DNA of 64,000 nucleotides from Biomaibacter acetigenes (GCF_003691585.1 NZ_CP033169.1:3334312-3398311); one strand, 5' to 3'. Numbered from the stretch's first letter, positions 17,324 through 25,850 are shown. Numbers and translations: made by a program. The notes: generated by a model from the letters alone, not told the origin.

Positions 17324-19258
17324 TCATTTTTTTCCGGCAAAATTCAGCAACCCTCCGGAAAGGATGATCTCCTTCTGGCGGTCGGAAAGGTTATGCTTGA
17401 CTTTAAAGGTCCTGCCGCGGGTTACGTTTTTCACCTCGATGGTATCGGAGAGAAGTCCTTCCCGGGCGTTTTCGATAACTAGTTCATCTCCATCCCTGGC
17501 AGTCGCTTGATTTATTTCATCATAATCCCTCTCATCCTCAAAAGCGAGGGGCAATATGCCGAAGTTTATAAGGTTCTGGCGGTGTATTCTTGCAAAGGAT
17601 TTGGCTATAACAGCCTTGATGCCGAGGTACAGAGGAGCCAGTGCCGCATGCTCGCGGCTGGAGCCCTGGCCGTAGTTTGCTCCGCCCACTATGAATCCGC
17701 CGCCGGCCTTCTCGGCCCTATCCGGGAAGGTTGGGTCCACCGCCTCGAAACAGTGCTTTGAAATTGCAGGGATATTGGAGCGCAGGGGTAATATCTTCGC
17801 CCCGGCGGGCATGATGTGGTCGGTGGTTATGTTGTCCCCAACCTTGAGCAACACCCTGCCTCTTATTTCATCAGGCAGCGGTTCCGCTTTAGGCAAAGGT
17901 TTAATGTTCGGCCCTCTCAAAATCTCCGCATTACTTCCATCTACAGGTGGTGGGATAATCATGCGATCATCTATTGCAAATTTTTCAGGCATTTCTACTA
18001 CAATAGGTTCTTCCAGGGTCCGGGGGTCTGTTATGATACCGGTGATGGCAGATGCCGCTGCGGTCTCTACGCTTACAAGGTATACTTTTGCGTCTTTGGT
18101 GCCGCTCCTTCCCTCGAAGTTCCGGTTGGAGGTCCGAAGGGATATGGCTCCGGTGGAAGGTGCCTGCCCTACTCCCACACAGGGCCCGCAGGCACATTCC
18201 AGCAACCGGGCTCCCGATGCCACTATATCCGCCAGAGCTCCGTTTTGAGAGAGCATATATAAGACCTGCTTTGAACCCGGGGCTACTACCAGGCTTACAT
18301 TGGGGGCTATGGTTTTACCTTTCAATATTTTGGCGAGTTTCATTAAATCTACATAAGAAGAATTGGTGCAGCTTCCTATGAAAACCTGGTCCACTTTTTG
18401 TCCTGCCACTTCCGAAACCTTTTTAACATTATCGGGGCTGTGAGGCAGGGCAATAAGAGGCTCCAGCTCATCAAGATTTATGTCTATTATTTCATCATAT
18501 TCGGCATCCGGGTCAGCGGCAAGGGGAGTAAAAACGTGGCCCCTGCCCTGGGCTTCCAGGAATTTCTTTGTGATTTCATCACTGGGAAAAATGGATGATG
18601 TGGCTCCCAGTTCGGCACCCATGTTGGTGATGGTGGCTCTTTCGGGGACGCTCAGGGACTTTACGCCGTCACCGCTATACTCCATGATTTTGCCTACCCC
18701 ACCTTTGACAGAAAGCCGTCTTAGTACTTCCAGTATAATGTCTTTTGCTGTCACCCACGGTGCAAGTTTACCGTGAAGCCTTATGTTTACAACTTTGGGC
18801 ATGTTGAGGTAAAATGGATGCCCTGCCATAGCCATGGCCACATCCAGGCCTCCTGCTCCTATGGCCAGCATTCCCAGGCCCCCGCCGGTAGGAGTGTGGC
18901 TGTCGGAGCCCAAAAGGGTCTTGCCCGGGACTCCAAACCTTTCCAGGTGCACCTGATGGCATATGCCGTTACCCGCCCTGGAAAAATGTACCCCGAACTT
19001 TGCGGCAGTGCTCTGCAGGAACCTGTGGTCATCGGCGTTTTCAAAGCCGGTCTGGAGGGTGTTATGGTCTACATAGCTTACCGAAAGCTCGGTCTTTACC
19101 CGGGGAATTCCTATGGCCTCAAACTCAAGGTATGCCATGGTCCCGGTAGCGTCCTGGGTGAGGGTCTGGTCTATCCTCACGGCAATTTCTTCACCGGGAA
19201 TCATACTGCCCTCAACCAAATGGGAAAAAATAATTTTTTGAGTAAGGTTCATACCCAT
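17324..19258 (-). CDS. acn: Aconitate hydratase (short, AcnA/mitochondrial type)
   Basis: A 644-residue [4Fe-4S] enzyme that interconverts citrate, cis-aconitate and isocitrate. Cluster ligands are visible in GSCTNS and in ACGPCVG, and the active-site loop QGSSREHAAL lies in the C-terminal swivelling domain. The size matches the short bacterial/mitochondrial form rather than the 900-residue AcnA. The ATG at 19258 is chosen because GAGAGGG lies seven bases upstream. It heads the carboxylate cluster; relatives also hydrate 2-methyl-cis-aconitate, so the physiological substrate here could differ. Confidence 0.93.
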   Translation of the reverse strand: MGMNLTQKIIFSHLVEGSMIPGEEIAVRIDQTLTQDATGTMAYLEFEAIGIPRVKTELSVSYVDHNTLQTGFENADDHRFLQSTAAKFGVHFSRAGNGICHQVHLERFGVPGKTLLGSDSHTPTGGGLGMLAIGAGGLDVAMAMAGHPFYLNMPKVVNIRLHGKLAPWVTAKDIILEVLRRLSVKGGVGKIMEYSGDGVKSLSVPERATITNMGAELGATSSIFPSDEITKKFLEAQGRGHVFTPLAADPDAEYDEIIDINLDELEPLIALPHSPDNVKKVSEVAGQKVDQVFIGSCTNSSYVDLMKLAKILKGKTIAPNVSLVVAPGSKQVLYMLSQNGALADIVASGARLLECACGPCVGVGQAPSTGAISLRTSNRNFEGRSGTKDAKVYLVSVETAAASAITGIITDPRTLEEPIVVEMPEKFAIDDRMIIPPPVDGSNAEILRGPNIKPLPKAEPLPDEIRGRVLLKVGDNITTDHIMPAGAKILPLRSNIPAISKHCFEAVDPTFPDRAEKAGGGFIVGGANYGQGSSREHAALAPLYLGIKAVIAKSFARIHRQNLINFGILPLAFEDERDYDEINQATARDGDELVIENAREGLLSDTIEVKNVTRGRTFKVKHNLSDRQKEIILSGGLLNFAGKK

Positions 19259-19342
19259 GTTATTTCCCTCTCTTCGTTTAAAGTAATTTTGATTTTGGTA
19301 TAAAGTCACAACTGAGCACTAAAATTATAAATATTCAGTAAT

Positions 19343-19355
19343 GTATGCGGGATAC
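19343..19355. promoter_or_regulatory. Candidate GntR/FCD operator upstream of aconitase
   Basis: GTATGCGGGATAC has GTAT/ATAC arms and is nearly the same as elements in front of the adjacent gntR gene (GCATCCGGGATAC). It lies 85 bases upstream of acn, in the spacer after gntR. Proposed by similarity between sites only. Confidence 0.5.
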
Positions 19356-19440
19356 CTTCGTAATTTATAGTTACTCTTATTTTTGACCCCTATTTTATCC
19401 CGCTGCCAGGGCTGGAAATGTTTCGGTAGAGTATGTGCGA

Positions 19441-20118
19441 TTATTTATTGATATTGAATGTCTCTAAATAAGCCTCCAGAGCTCCCTGCAGATGATTTTC
19501 GACCAGCTGCTTTGCTTTTGCGGCATCCCTGTCGATAACCGCCTGCAAGATTTCTTTATGGTCTTTCAAGGCAGAAAGTTTTCTTTCCCTTTTACCCATA
19601 GTCACTACCCGAAAGCGCTCAAGATATTCCTGGTATGTGTTTATAAGGTTTATAAGGCGGGGCATCTTGCAGGATTTAATCAATATTTCATTGAACTCCT
19701 GGGATGTATTAAAAAGGTTTACTGTGTCATCCTCTTCAGTCAGCTCACTCATCCGTTCAATCAGAGCCTTGAGTTTTTTAATTTCCACTTCAGTGATATT
19801 TTTAACCGTATATGTTATGGCCAGGGCTTCCAGAGCCTGTCGTATGGAATATATCTCTATTATCTCATCGGGGGTAAAGCCCTTTACAACCACCCCTTTG
19901 CGTGGAACATGCTTAATAAGGCCTTCCGTCTCAAGCTTTCGCAGAGCTTCCCTGATAGGCGTCCTGCTCACCTGCATCTTTTCTGCCAGTTCTTTTTCCA
20001 CCAGCCGATCCCCGGGTTTAAGCTCTCCCTCAAATATGGCCTGGCGGATGGACTCATATATCAAATCTCTGATAGGTTTAATACTAGAAACATTAAAAGA
20101 TTCAAGGGCACTTTTCAT
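19441..20118 (-). CDS. GntR-family regulator with FCD domain (cluster 1)
   Basis: A 225-residue regulator. The N-terminal winged helix (about 14-80) has AIFEGELKPGDRLVEKELAE and VSRTPIREALRKLE, classic for GntR. The C-terminal all-helical FCD domain normally binds a carboxylate through metal-coordinating His and Asp residues; here the typical His residues are few (KDHKEIL and VENHLQGAL near 190-215), so the metal site is uncertain. It lies directly upstream of acn and probably controls the tct/cit cluster and itself through the dyads noted nearby. GGGAGAGGTG precedes the ATG. Confidence 0.9.
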   Translation of the reverse strand: MKSALESFNVSSIKPIRDLIYESIRQAIFEGELKPGDRLVEKELAEKMQVSRTPIREALRKLETEGLIKHVPRKGVVVKGFTPDEIIEIYSIRQALEALAITYTVKNITEVEIKKLKALIERMSELTEEDDTVNLFNTSQEFNEILIKSCKMPRLINLINTYQEYLERFRVVTMGKRERKLSALKDHKEILQAVIDRDAAKAKQLVENHLQGALEAYLETFNINK

Positions 20119-20182
20119 CTTTTCACCTCTCCCCGTTGATCCCTCGTCTTAAGTGAACCCATGCACTCCAATATTTCATAGT

Positions 20183-20202
20183 GCATCCCGCATCCGGGAT
20201 AC
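20183..20202. promoter_or_regulatory. Overlapping candidate operators in front of gntR (cluster 1)
   Basis: GCATCCCGCATCC (20183-20195) and GCATCCGGGATAC (20190-20202) overlap just downstream of the gntR -10 box. Both match the pattern GGATnCnGGATnC found at the second gntR and tctC. The position would block transcription start, fitting autorepression. Confidence 0.5.
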
Positions 20203-20221
20203 ATTTTGTAATATTTATATA

Positions 20222-20250
20222 ATTCTACATGTAATTTTAAAATCCTGCAA
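20222..20250 (-). promoter_or_regulatory. Promoter of gntR (cluster 1), duplicated sequence
   Basis: Minus-strand TTGCAG (20245-20250), 17 bases, TAGAAT (20222-20227). This promoter and about 25 bases upstream of it are almost identical to the region in front of the second gntR at 25822. Confidence 0.7.
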
Positions 20251-20350
20251 AGCTAACAAAAACTTTTTTTCACAATTACGAAGAGATGTATGAAAAATAG
20301 TTTTAAATTAGATGTATATGATGTATATAGAGTTTTTTTAGACAAAAATG

Positions 20351-20374
20351 AACCCTGTCATTCATGACAGGGTT
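20351..20374 (-). terminator. Terminator after the ferredoxin/unknown-protein pair
   Basis: Perfect 10-base stem AACCCTGTCA/TGACAGGGTT with a four-base loop. T-rich sequence follows on both strands, so it can end the minus-strand cluster 2 message (gene end at 20383) and act in both directions. Confidence 0.85.
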
Positions 20375-20382
20375 TTTATGGT

Positions 20383-21009
20383 TTAACTTTTATTTTTTAG
20401 CTCGTCTATTAATTTTTCTGCCCGCACCTGGTTGAAAATGCCGCAAGGACAGAAGGTTGCAAGCTTCCAGGCGGCCTTTTCGGGCGTTATTCTCCCTTTT
20501 TTCACATCCTGGACAAGTTTTTTTACCAGGTTAGGGGAAATCATGTGGTGGCCGCACATGGTAGTTATGCTCAATATGTCATCATCGGGTAAAAGTTCTT
20601 TTTTACCCCATATACCCAAAGAATAGTTTATAGTATGTGGAGTAACCCCCGCCTCCTTGCATGCGGACAACACCTCATCCAGGAGTCCGCTTATGACCAC
20701 AGATGTACCAAGATTTTTCTGCTTTATGATACTTAAAAATTCCGTAACTTGTTTTCTGCTGGTAAAAACGCCCCTCAATCTCGATTTATTTCCGATGTTT
20801 TGTTTTATGTATTCCTTTGGATAAGATACTATAGGACCGGTTTTGACGTCCCCCCAGTTTTCAGATCCCACCAATTCTGCTGCAGCTATGAATTCTTCGG
20901 CTTTCTCTTTAATATTTGTATCATTTATGCCCTTAGCCTGGTACATAAACCAGACATAATCACCCTTTAAGGATTCTAAAGTACCACTCCTGTGCAGTGA
21001 GTGTGTCAT
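20383..21009 (-). CDS. Protein of unknown family with two cysteine motifs, linked to the second TTT cluster
   Basis: A 208-residue soluble protein that I do not recognise. It has no signal or membrane span. Conserved-looking features are CGHHMISP (about 151-158) and a C-terminal TFCPCGIFN (about 186-194), whose Cys and His residues could bind a metal or Fe-S cluster. GAGGATG is well placed before the ATG. It follows the ferredoxin-like gene by 19 bases and ends at a strong terminator, so the two are very likely co-translated partners. A role in metabolism of the compound brought in by the second transporter is inference. Confidence 0.75.
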   Translation of the reverse strand: MTHSLHRSGTLESLKGDYVWFMYQAKGINDTNIKEKAEEFIAAAELVGSENWGDVKTGPIVSYPKEYIKQNIGNKSRLRGVFTSRKQVTEFLSIIKQKNLGTSVVISGLLDEVLSACKEAGVTPHTINYSLGIWGKKELLPDDDILSITTMCGHHMISPNLVKKLVQDVKKGRITPEKAAWKLATFCPCGIFNQVRAEKLIDELKNKS

Positions 21010-21028
21010 GATACATCCTCCTTTTCAT

Positions 21029-21757
21029 TTATTCGGTAATCAGCGGTCTACCCAATCCTACATTTATCTTGCCCCTGTAAGGCTTCGGTAGCCCCAATTG
21101 TTCCATTTGCTCCAAAATTGGACTATAACCGTTTTCGTCAACTCTAACCATAACTCCGAGAGAAAATACTGTATCGATTTCCTTTTCTACTTTTTGCAGA
21201 GCTTTGATTATTTCGGGAAAAGTTTCCATGGGACATTTGCCCTCTATGATTATGGAAAGAACATTTGTATCGAGATACTCTTCTTTGATTTTTCCTTTGC
21301 TGTTATCTTCCATCAACATGGCCAGTGGAGTGGTATCCTCCCCCTCCAATTTCAGTCCTGCCGACGTCACTGCCATGGCCACTTTTTCCACGTCCCTGAG
21401 GCGGCATCCTATGCCGGGACGCCCCATGTCTATACATATGCCGACTTCTCCTTTTTTAACTCTACCGGTCACATCATTGGTCTTACTCTCCTCGGTGCCC
21501 CTGCCCGGGACCCCCGTCTGTTCGGTAGTTTCCACCGGGTCGCTGATAATATGCTGGAACTGGCCTATAAAGGTATCTATTTCTTGTTTTTCAATAGCAT
21601 CAAAGGGACACACCTTATTTCTTACACAAACATAACAGTTGGGGCATATGGTCTGGTCAATTACAGCCTTTTTGGAAACTACGCTTATGGCTCCAAGAGG
21701 GCAATATGGGACGCAGGTGCCGCATCCGGTGCACTTTTCCTGATTTATTACGGTCAT
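21029..21757 (-). CDS. Ferredoxin-like protein with two 4Fe-4S motifs and a novel C-terminal domain
   Basis: A 242-residue protein. Residues about 6-55 hold two cluster motifs: CTGCGTCVPYCP and CPNCYVCVRNKVCP (the latter with an extra residue in the last spacing). After a charged linker (about 60-100) comes a domain of about 140 residues (from GICIDMGRPGIGCRL to NVGLGRPL) that I cannot assign. The ATG at 21757 is chosen because of GGAGGAG upstream. It lies 69 bases after the second tctA. It may pass electrons to, or form a complex with, the next gene product. Confidence 0.8.
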   Translation of the reverse strand: MTVINQEKCTGCGTCVPYCPLGAISVVSKKAVIDQTICPNCYVCVRNKVCPFDAIEKQEIDTFIGQFQHIISDPVETTEQTGVPGRGTEESKTNDVTGRVKKGEVGICIDMGRPGIGCRLRDVEKVAMAVTSAGLKLEGEDTTPLAMLMEDNSKGKIKEEYLDTNVLSIIIEGKCPMETFPEIIKALQKVEKEIDTVFSLGVMVRVDENGYSPILEQMEQLGLPKPYRGKINVGLGRPLITE

Positions 21758-21825
21758 TTTATCTCCTCCTGTTTTTCGGATATTGTATCCCAAACTAATA
21801 AAAAAATATATGGCTTTGTTTTATG

Positions 21826-23322
21826 TTAAATGGTAGTAGATATCTTTCTTTTTGATAATTTTTCCCGAATAATGGGGAAAAACAGCGAGACCAGAGTCAA
21901 AATCAAAAGCAGTAGTGTTATGGGTCTCCGGATAAAAATCGCCCAGCTACCATGAGACATGATCATAGCCCTTCTGAGGGAACCTTCTGCCATGGGACCA
22001 AGTACAAGCGCCAGTACTACCGGTGCCGTGGGGAATTGGAGTTTTCTCATAAAATATCCTAGCACGCCAAAGGCCAGCATTAACCCTACATCAAATAAAT
22101 TGTTTTTAACCGAATATGAACCCACAAAAGCCAAGGCAATGATTAGCGGCAATAGTATCCTATAAGGTATCTGTAAAACCCTAACAAATATTTTTACTCC
22201 GAACAACCCCATTATCAGAAACGCCAGGTTGGCCAGCAGAAGTCCTGCAAAGATGCCATATGCCACGTCTATATGATCCCTGAAAAGTAAGGGCCCGGGA
22301 TTTATTCCCTGAATCATGAAAGCACCCAGCAATACAGCCGTTGTCTCCGAGCCGGGGATACCCAGGGAAAGTAGCGGAACCATTGCTCCACCTGTGGCAG
22401 CATTATTCCCGGATTCCGGTGCAGCAACTCCTTCCAGTATGCCGGTGCCGAATTTTTCCGGATGTTTTGACCATCTTTTGGCTTCATTATAACAGATAAA
22501 AGATGCTATGGTAGCTCCTGCTCCGGGCAAAATCCCGATAAAGCTGCCTATAGCCGAAGACCTAAAAATAGTGGCTGCCACTGATTTTAACTCGGAAAAG
22601 GAAGGAAGAAGCCCCAGGATTTTGGCATCTTTTATAGATAGGCCCGAGGGTGATTCTGCGTTGATAAAAACCTGGGATACCGCAAACAGGCCAATCAGCA
22701 CAGGAATGAACGATATGCCATCGTATATATTGACTTGATTAAAGGTATATCTGGGTGACCCATTTATCATGTCAAGGCCTATGGTCCCCAACATCAGGCC
22801 GAAGGCTCCGGATATAAGCCCTTTCACCAGATGTTCTCCCGCAAGACTGGTAATTATACTGAGTCCAAAAACCGCCAGAGCAAAGTACTCCGGAGGACCA
22901 AAGCTCAGAGCAACTTTTGCCAGGACCGGCGCCAATATCATCAAAACTACTACGCTGAAAGTTCCGCCTATGTAGGAAGCGATGGCCGCCATTCCCAGGG
23001 CTTTGCCGGCCTTCCCCTGTCGAGCCAATTTATAGCCATCAAAGGAAGTGCAGGCTGCAGCCGTAGTTCCCGGTGTATTTATGAGTATCGCCGTTATGGA
23101 GCCTCCATATATGGCCCCACAGTATATCCCTAAAAGCATGGCCATAGCGGCGACCGGTGACATACCATAGGTGAGAGGTAGGAGAAGCGCCACCCCCATA
23201 GAAGCGTTTATGCCGGGCAGTGCACCGAATAAAATTCCCATGGCGGTGCCAAAGCATGTGATTAAAAAGTTATATGGCTGAAATATAGTTCTTATACCTT
23301 CCAACAGCAAACTTAGATCCAT
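21826..23322 (-). CDS. tctA: Tripartite tricarboxylate transporter, large membrane subunit TctA (cluster 2)
   Basis: A 498-residue membrane permease, clearly paralogous to the cluster 1 TctA. It shows GILFGALPGINASMGVALLL (about 28-47), GILPGAGATIASF in the second half and GIPGSETTAVLL. GGGGGG precedes the ATG at 23322. Its substrate is unknown: unlike cluster 1 there are no citrate enzymes nearby, only the ferredoxin-like protein and the 208-residue protein. Confidence 0.95.
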   Translation of the reverse strand: MDLSLLLEGIRTIFQPYNFLITCFGTAMGILFGALPGINASMGVALLLPLTYGMSPVAAMAMLLGIYCGAIYGGSITAILINTPGTTAAACTSFDGYKLARQGKAGKALGMAAIASYIGGTFSVVVLMILAPVLAKVALSFGPPEYFALAVFGLSIITSLAGEHLVKGLISGAFGLMLGTIGLDMINGSPRYTFNQVNIYDGISFIPVLIGLFAVSQVFINAESPSGLSIKDAKILGLLPSFSELKSVAATIFRSSAIGSFIGILPGAGATIASFICYNEAKRWSKHPEKFGTGILEGVAAPESGNNAATGGAMVPLLSLGIPGSETTAVLLGAFMIQGINPGPLLFRDHIDVAYGIFAGLLLANLAFLIMGLFGVKIFVRVLQIPYRILLPLIIALAFVGSYSVKNNLFDVGLMLAFGVLGYFMRKLQFPTAPVVLALVLGPMAEGSLRRAMIMSHGSWAIFIRRPITLLLLILTLVSLFFPIIREKLSKRKISTTI

Positions 23323-23335
23323 TTTACTGCCCCCC

Positions 23336-23797
23336 TTAAATCAATATTCCCGTAGGAAGCGGTACCCGTAAAATCATGTGGAAGACTCCGTACAGGCAGG
23401 CTACTATAAGTATTGCGGCTACTACATCTATCAAAGATTTTTTTCGGTCCAGAACATAGATTGAAATTAATACGTACAGAAAGGTGGTTACAGCATAGCC
23501 CATGATATTCAAAAAAACAAGGTAAAACACGCCTCCAAGCACCATCAAAGCGCCCTGCTTCGACATCACTAGCTTAATTGGGTCTTTTTTCGTCCTCAAT
23601 ATTTCAACAAGATAAAATGCGCTTAGAATCACCATAAAGGATGAAACCAATTTAGGGAAAAATCCCGGTCCTAACCCGAGGTTTCCTCCAACGTTGTTCT
23701 GTTCCAGGGAAAAAGACATAACCAGCCATAATATCCCCAATGACAGAGTAATCAACCCGGCAATTATCTCCGCCATATTACCGACTTTATTAAACAC
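23336..23797 (-). CDS. tctB: Tripartite tricarboxylate transporter, small membrane subunit TctB (cluster 2)
   Basis: A 153-residue, four-span membrane protein with GLGPGFFPKLVS (about 40-51), typical of TctB, between tctC and tctA. The start is GTG at 23797 with AAGGTGG upstream; an ATG seven codons later is possible but less well supported. Confidence 0.88.
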   Translation of the reverse strand: MFNKVGNMAEIIAGLITLSLGILWLVMSFSLEQNNVGGNLGLGPGFFPKLVSSFMVILSAFYLVEILRTKKDPIKLVMSKQGALMVLGGVFYLVFLNIMGYAVTTFLYVLISIYVLDRKKSLIDVVAAILIVACLYGVFHMILRVPLPTGILI

Positions 23798-23817
23798 TTT
23801 TTATCCACCTTCCCTTT

Positions 23818-23846
23818 CGAGGGTGCGGAAAGTCTCCGCACCCTCG
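23818..23846 (-). promoter_or_regulatory. Intercistronic hairpin between tctC and tctB (cluster 2)
   Basis: A perfect 12-base stem CGAGGGTGCGGA/TCCGCACCCTCG with a five-base loop and no T-run. It is in the same place as the hairpin of cluster 1 and probably raises the amount of binding protein relative to the membrane subunits by protecting the tctC message. Confidence 0.65.
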
Positions 23847-23922
23847 TGTTAATAAACCACTATACCATTTAATGGTCCAATGTCCGGGTTTTATTTTGCC
23901 TATTCTTGATTTTATCAGAGAT

Positions 23923-24924
23923 TTATTTTATCAATCCCATTTCTGTCAGGATATTTTTAAAGAATTCATTCTGTTGTTCGATGAAATCATAAAACTCCTG
24001 GCCATTCTTTACTTCCTGGATGATATTGTTTTTCTTGTAGTAATCCTTCATGGCAGGATCATCTAACGCTTTTTTAAATCCTTCGAAAAGCACTTTTTTT
24101 ACTTCTTCAGGTACCCCTTTGGGTGCAACAATACCACGCCAGGTTTCAACTATTATGTCATATCCTTTTTCTTTGTAGGTCGGCACATCTTTATAATCTA
24201 CCAGCCTCTCGGGACTGAACACGCCAATTCCTTTCAACTGCCCTGCTTGAAGCTGGCCGGAAATTTCGCTGGGGTTACCATTTAGAACATCAATATGGCC
24301 GCCCAGCAATGCCGCCATAGCTTCTCCTCCACCTTCAAAGGGAACAAAATCCACTTTTATTCCTGTATTTTTCTGGAATATAGCAGCAGCTATATGGTCA
24401 GTCGTACCTACTCCGAAGGTTCCCCATTTCAAATTTTTTCCCTTACCTGCGGCCACAAGGTCCTCAAGGCTTTTTATATTTCCGTCGGCTTTTACAGCGG
24501 TCATGGTGGCATCCCTGCCTATCATGATGACAGGGTCAAAATCCTTGTATGTATTGGGTGTTTTTTTGGTAAGGGGCGTCAAGACATAATTGGTAGTAAC
24601 TGCGAGAAGAGTATATCCATCGGGCTTCTGGCCGGCAAGATAAGCCATAGCTGTCGCCCCGCCGCCTCCCGGTTTATTTTCCACCACTACGGGCTTACCC
24701 AGGATAGGTTCCGCCGCCTTGGCTAAAGTTCTGCCGAATACATCACTGCCGCCGCCCGGTGAACCCCACACCACTAGGTTAATGGGTTTTTCAGGAAAAC
24801 TTATTTTTTGTTCCTGTTGTTCTTGATGTTCTGTCTTTTGAGAACCGCAGGATACTGTAAAGACGATGACACTAAGCACCACCAAAACGATTAAACATAA
24901 CCGAAAGATTTTCAACTTAAACAC
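23923..24924 (-). CDS. tctC: Tripartite tricarboxylate transporter, extracytoplasmic binding lipoprotein TctC (cluster 2)
   Basis: A 333-residue binding protein of the Bug/TctC family. A lipoprotein signal ends at Cys26 (TVSC). The two ligand loops are WGSPGGGSDVFGRTL and NKPGGGGATAMAYL. The start is GTG at 24924 with GGAGGTG upstream; that ribosome site lies inside a short upstream ORF that overlaps the first codons of tctC. Ligand is unknown. Confidence 0.94.
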   Translation of the reverse strand: MFKLKIFRLCLIVLVVLSVIVFTVSCGSQKTEHQEQQEQKISFPEKPINLVVWGSPGGGSDVFGRTLAKAAEPILGKPVVVENKPGGGGATAMAYLAGQKPDGYTLLAVTTNYVLTPLTKKTPNTYKDFDPVIMIGRDATMTAVKADGNIKSLEDLVAAGKGKNLKWGTFGVGTTDHIAAAIFQKNTGIKVDFVPFEGGGEAMAALLGGHIDVLNGNPSEISGQLQAGQLKGIGVFSPERLVDYKDVPTYKEKGYDIIVETWRGIVAPKGVPEEVKKVLFEGFKKALDDPAMKDYYKKNNIIQEVKNGQEFYDFIEQQNEFFKNILTEMGLIK

Positions 24925-24988
24925 GAAAAAGACACCTCCTATTTTTTTGATAATTATTTTTATTTTTAAAAGCTTTTAATAAATCCAT
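24917..24988 (-). CDS. Possible 23-residue upstream ORF coupled to tctC (cluster 2)
   Basis: AGGAGG stands six bases before an ATG that opens a 23-codon frame rich in Lys and Asn. Its TAA overlaps the first codons of tctC in another frame, and it reads through the tctC ribosome site. This arrangement suits translational coupling or a leader peptide. The AT-rich sequence makes chance possible. Confidence 0.35.
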   Translation of the reverse strand: MDLLKAFKNKNNYQKNRRCLFRV

Positions 24989-25007
24989 TTACCACCTCCT
25001 GAAAATA

Positions 25008-25020
25008 GGATACTGTATCC
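25008..25020. promoter_or_regulatory. Candidate GntR/FCD operator upstream of tctC (cluster 2)
   Basis: GGATACTGTATCC is a perfect 13-base palindrome 84 bases upstream of tctC. It shares GGATAC with the element before the adjacent gntR gene (GGATACAGGATTC on the minus strand). Confidence 0.55.
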
Positions 25021-25081
25021 CATAAAATTAATAAAAACCTGATGCTTAAACTTTTAACGGCAACTCTATTGTATATGTTTA

Positions 25082-25774
25082 TTACGATAAGACCTTAAAA
25101 TTGCCATCTTCATGGATTTTCTTTAAGAGCGCTTTTCCTGCATTTTCAATATGGTTTTTAATCAGCTGTTCTGCCTTATTTTTGTCTCTTTCCTTGATAG
25201 CCTGCAGTATATCTTGGTGTTCCGAAAGTGCAATTTGAGGCCTGCCTTCAACTGATAGTGACCTGTGTCTAAACCTTTGAATCTGGTCGTGAATGTTGCG
25301 GAGCATCTCTGAAAGTTTTGAGCTTTCCGAAGCATTTATAATACAATCGTGAAAGCGGGTGTTACACTCCACTTCTTTATTGAGATCCCCCTTTTTTATT
25401 GCTTCATCCATTTCCTGTAGAATTTTTTCCATTTGTTTTAAGGTTTTTGAATCAATATTGTCAATAGCCAGTTTTACCGCCAGACCTTCAAGAGCACCCC
25501 TGATATTGAAAATTTCCTTCACCTGGGATTCATTTATAGGAGCTACCATTACACCCTTTCTGGGCAGATTTACCACCAGCTTTTCTATTTCCAGCCTTCT
25601 TATGGCTTCCCTGACAGGAGTGCGGCTTACCCCCATTTCCTCTGCTATCTGATTTTCCACAAGTCTTTCCCCGGGCTTAAAAAAACCATCTAAAATAGCT
25701 TTTCTCAACCTCTCAAAAACGGCATCTCTAACTGTTTTATAATCGTCAATTTTCAAGCTTTCTTTTTCAATCAT
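25082..25774 (-). CDS. GntR-family regulator with FCD domain (cluster 2)
   Basis: A 230-residue paralogue of the cluster 1 regulator. The winged helix carries AILDGFFKPGERLVENQIAE and VSRTPVREAIRRLE. The FCD part shows NTRFHDCII (about 140-148) and SEHQDIL and KNHIENA (about 185-215), where His and Asp residues fit the usual metal-binding FCD pattern better than in the paralogue. It sits directly upstream of the second tctCBA set and most likely regulates it and itself. Confidence 0.9.
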   Translation of the reverse strand: MIEKESLKIDDYKTVRDAVFERLRKAILDGFFKPGERLVENQIAEEMGVSRTPVREAIRRLEIEKLVVNLPRKGVMVAPINESQVKEIFNIRGALEGLAVKLAIDNIDSKTLKQMEKILQEMDEAIKKGDLNKEVECNTRFHDCIINASESSKLSEMLRNIHDQIQRFRHRSLSVEGRPQIALSEHQDILQAIKERDKNKAEQLIKNHIENAGKALLKKIHEDGNFKVLS

Positions 25775-25790
25775 ATTTACACCCCATTTT

Positions 25791-25803
25791 GAATCCTGTA
25801 TCC
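25791..25803. promoter_or_regulatory. Candidate operator in front of gntR (cluster 2)
   Basis: GAATCCTGTATCC (minus strand GGATACAGGATTC) lies between the -10 box and the gene, matching the elements near the other gntR, acn and tctC. Confidence 0.5.
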
Positions 25804-25821
25804 CATTTCACAATTTTTATA

Positions 25822-25850
25822 ATTCTACATAAAAGCTCAAATTCCTGCAA
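25822..25850 (-). promoter_or_regulatory. Promoter of gntR (cluster 2), duplicated sequence
   Basis: Minus-strand TTGCAG (25845-25850), 17 bases, TAGAAT (25822-25827). The segment from about 25845 to 25875 is identical to 20245-20275 in front of the other gntR, while the spacer differs. Confidence 0.7.
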
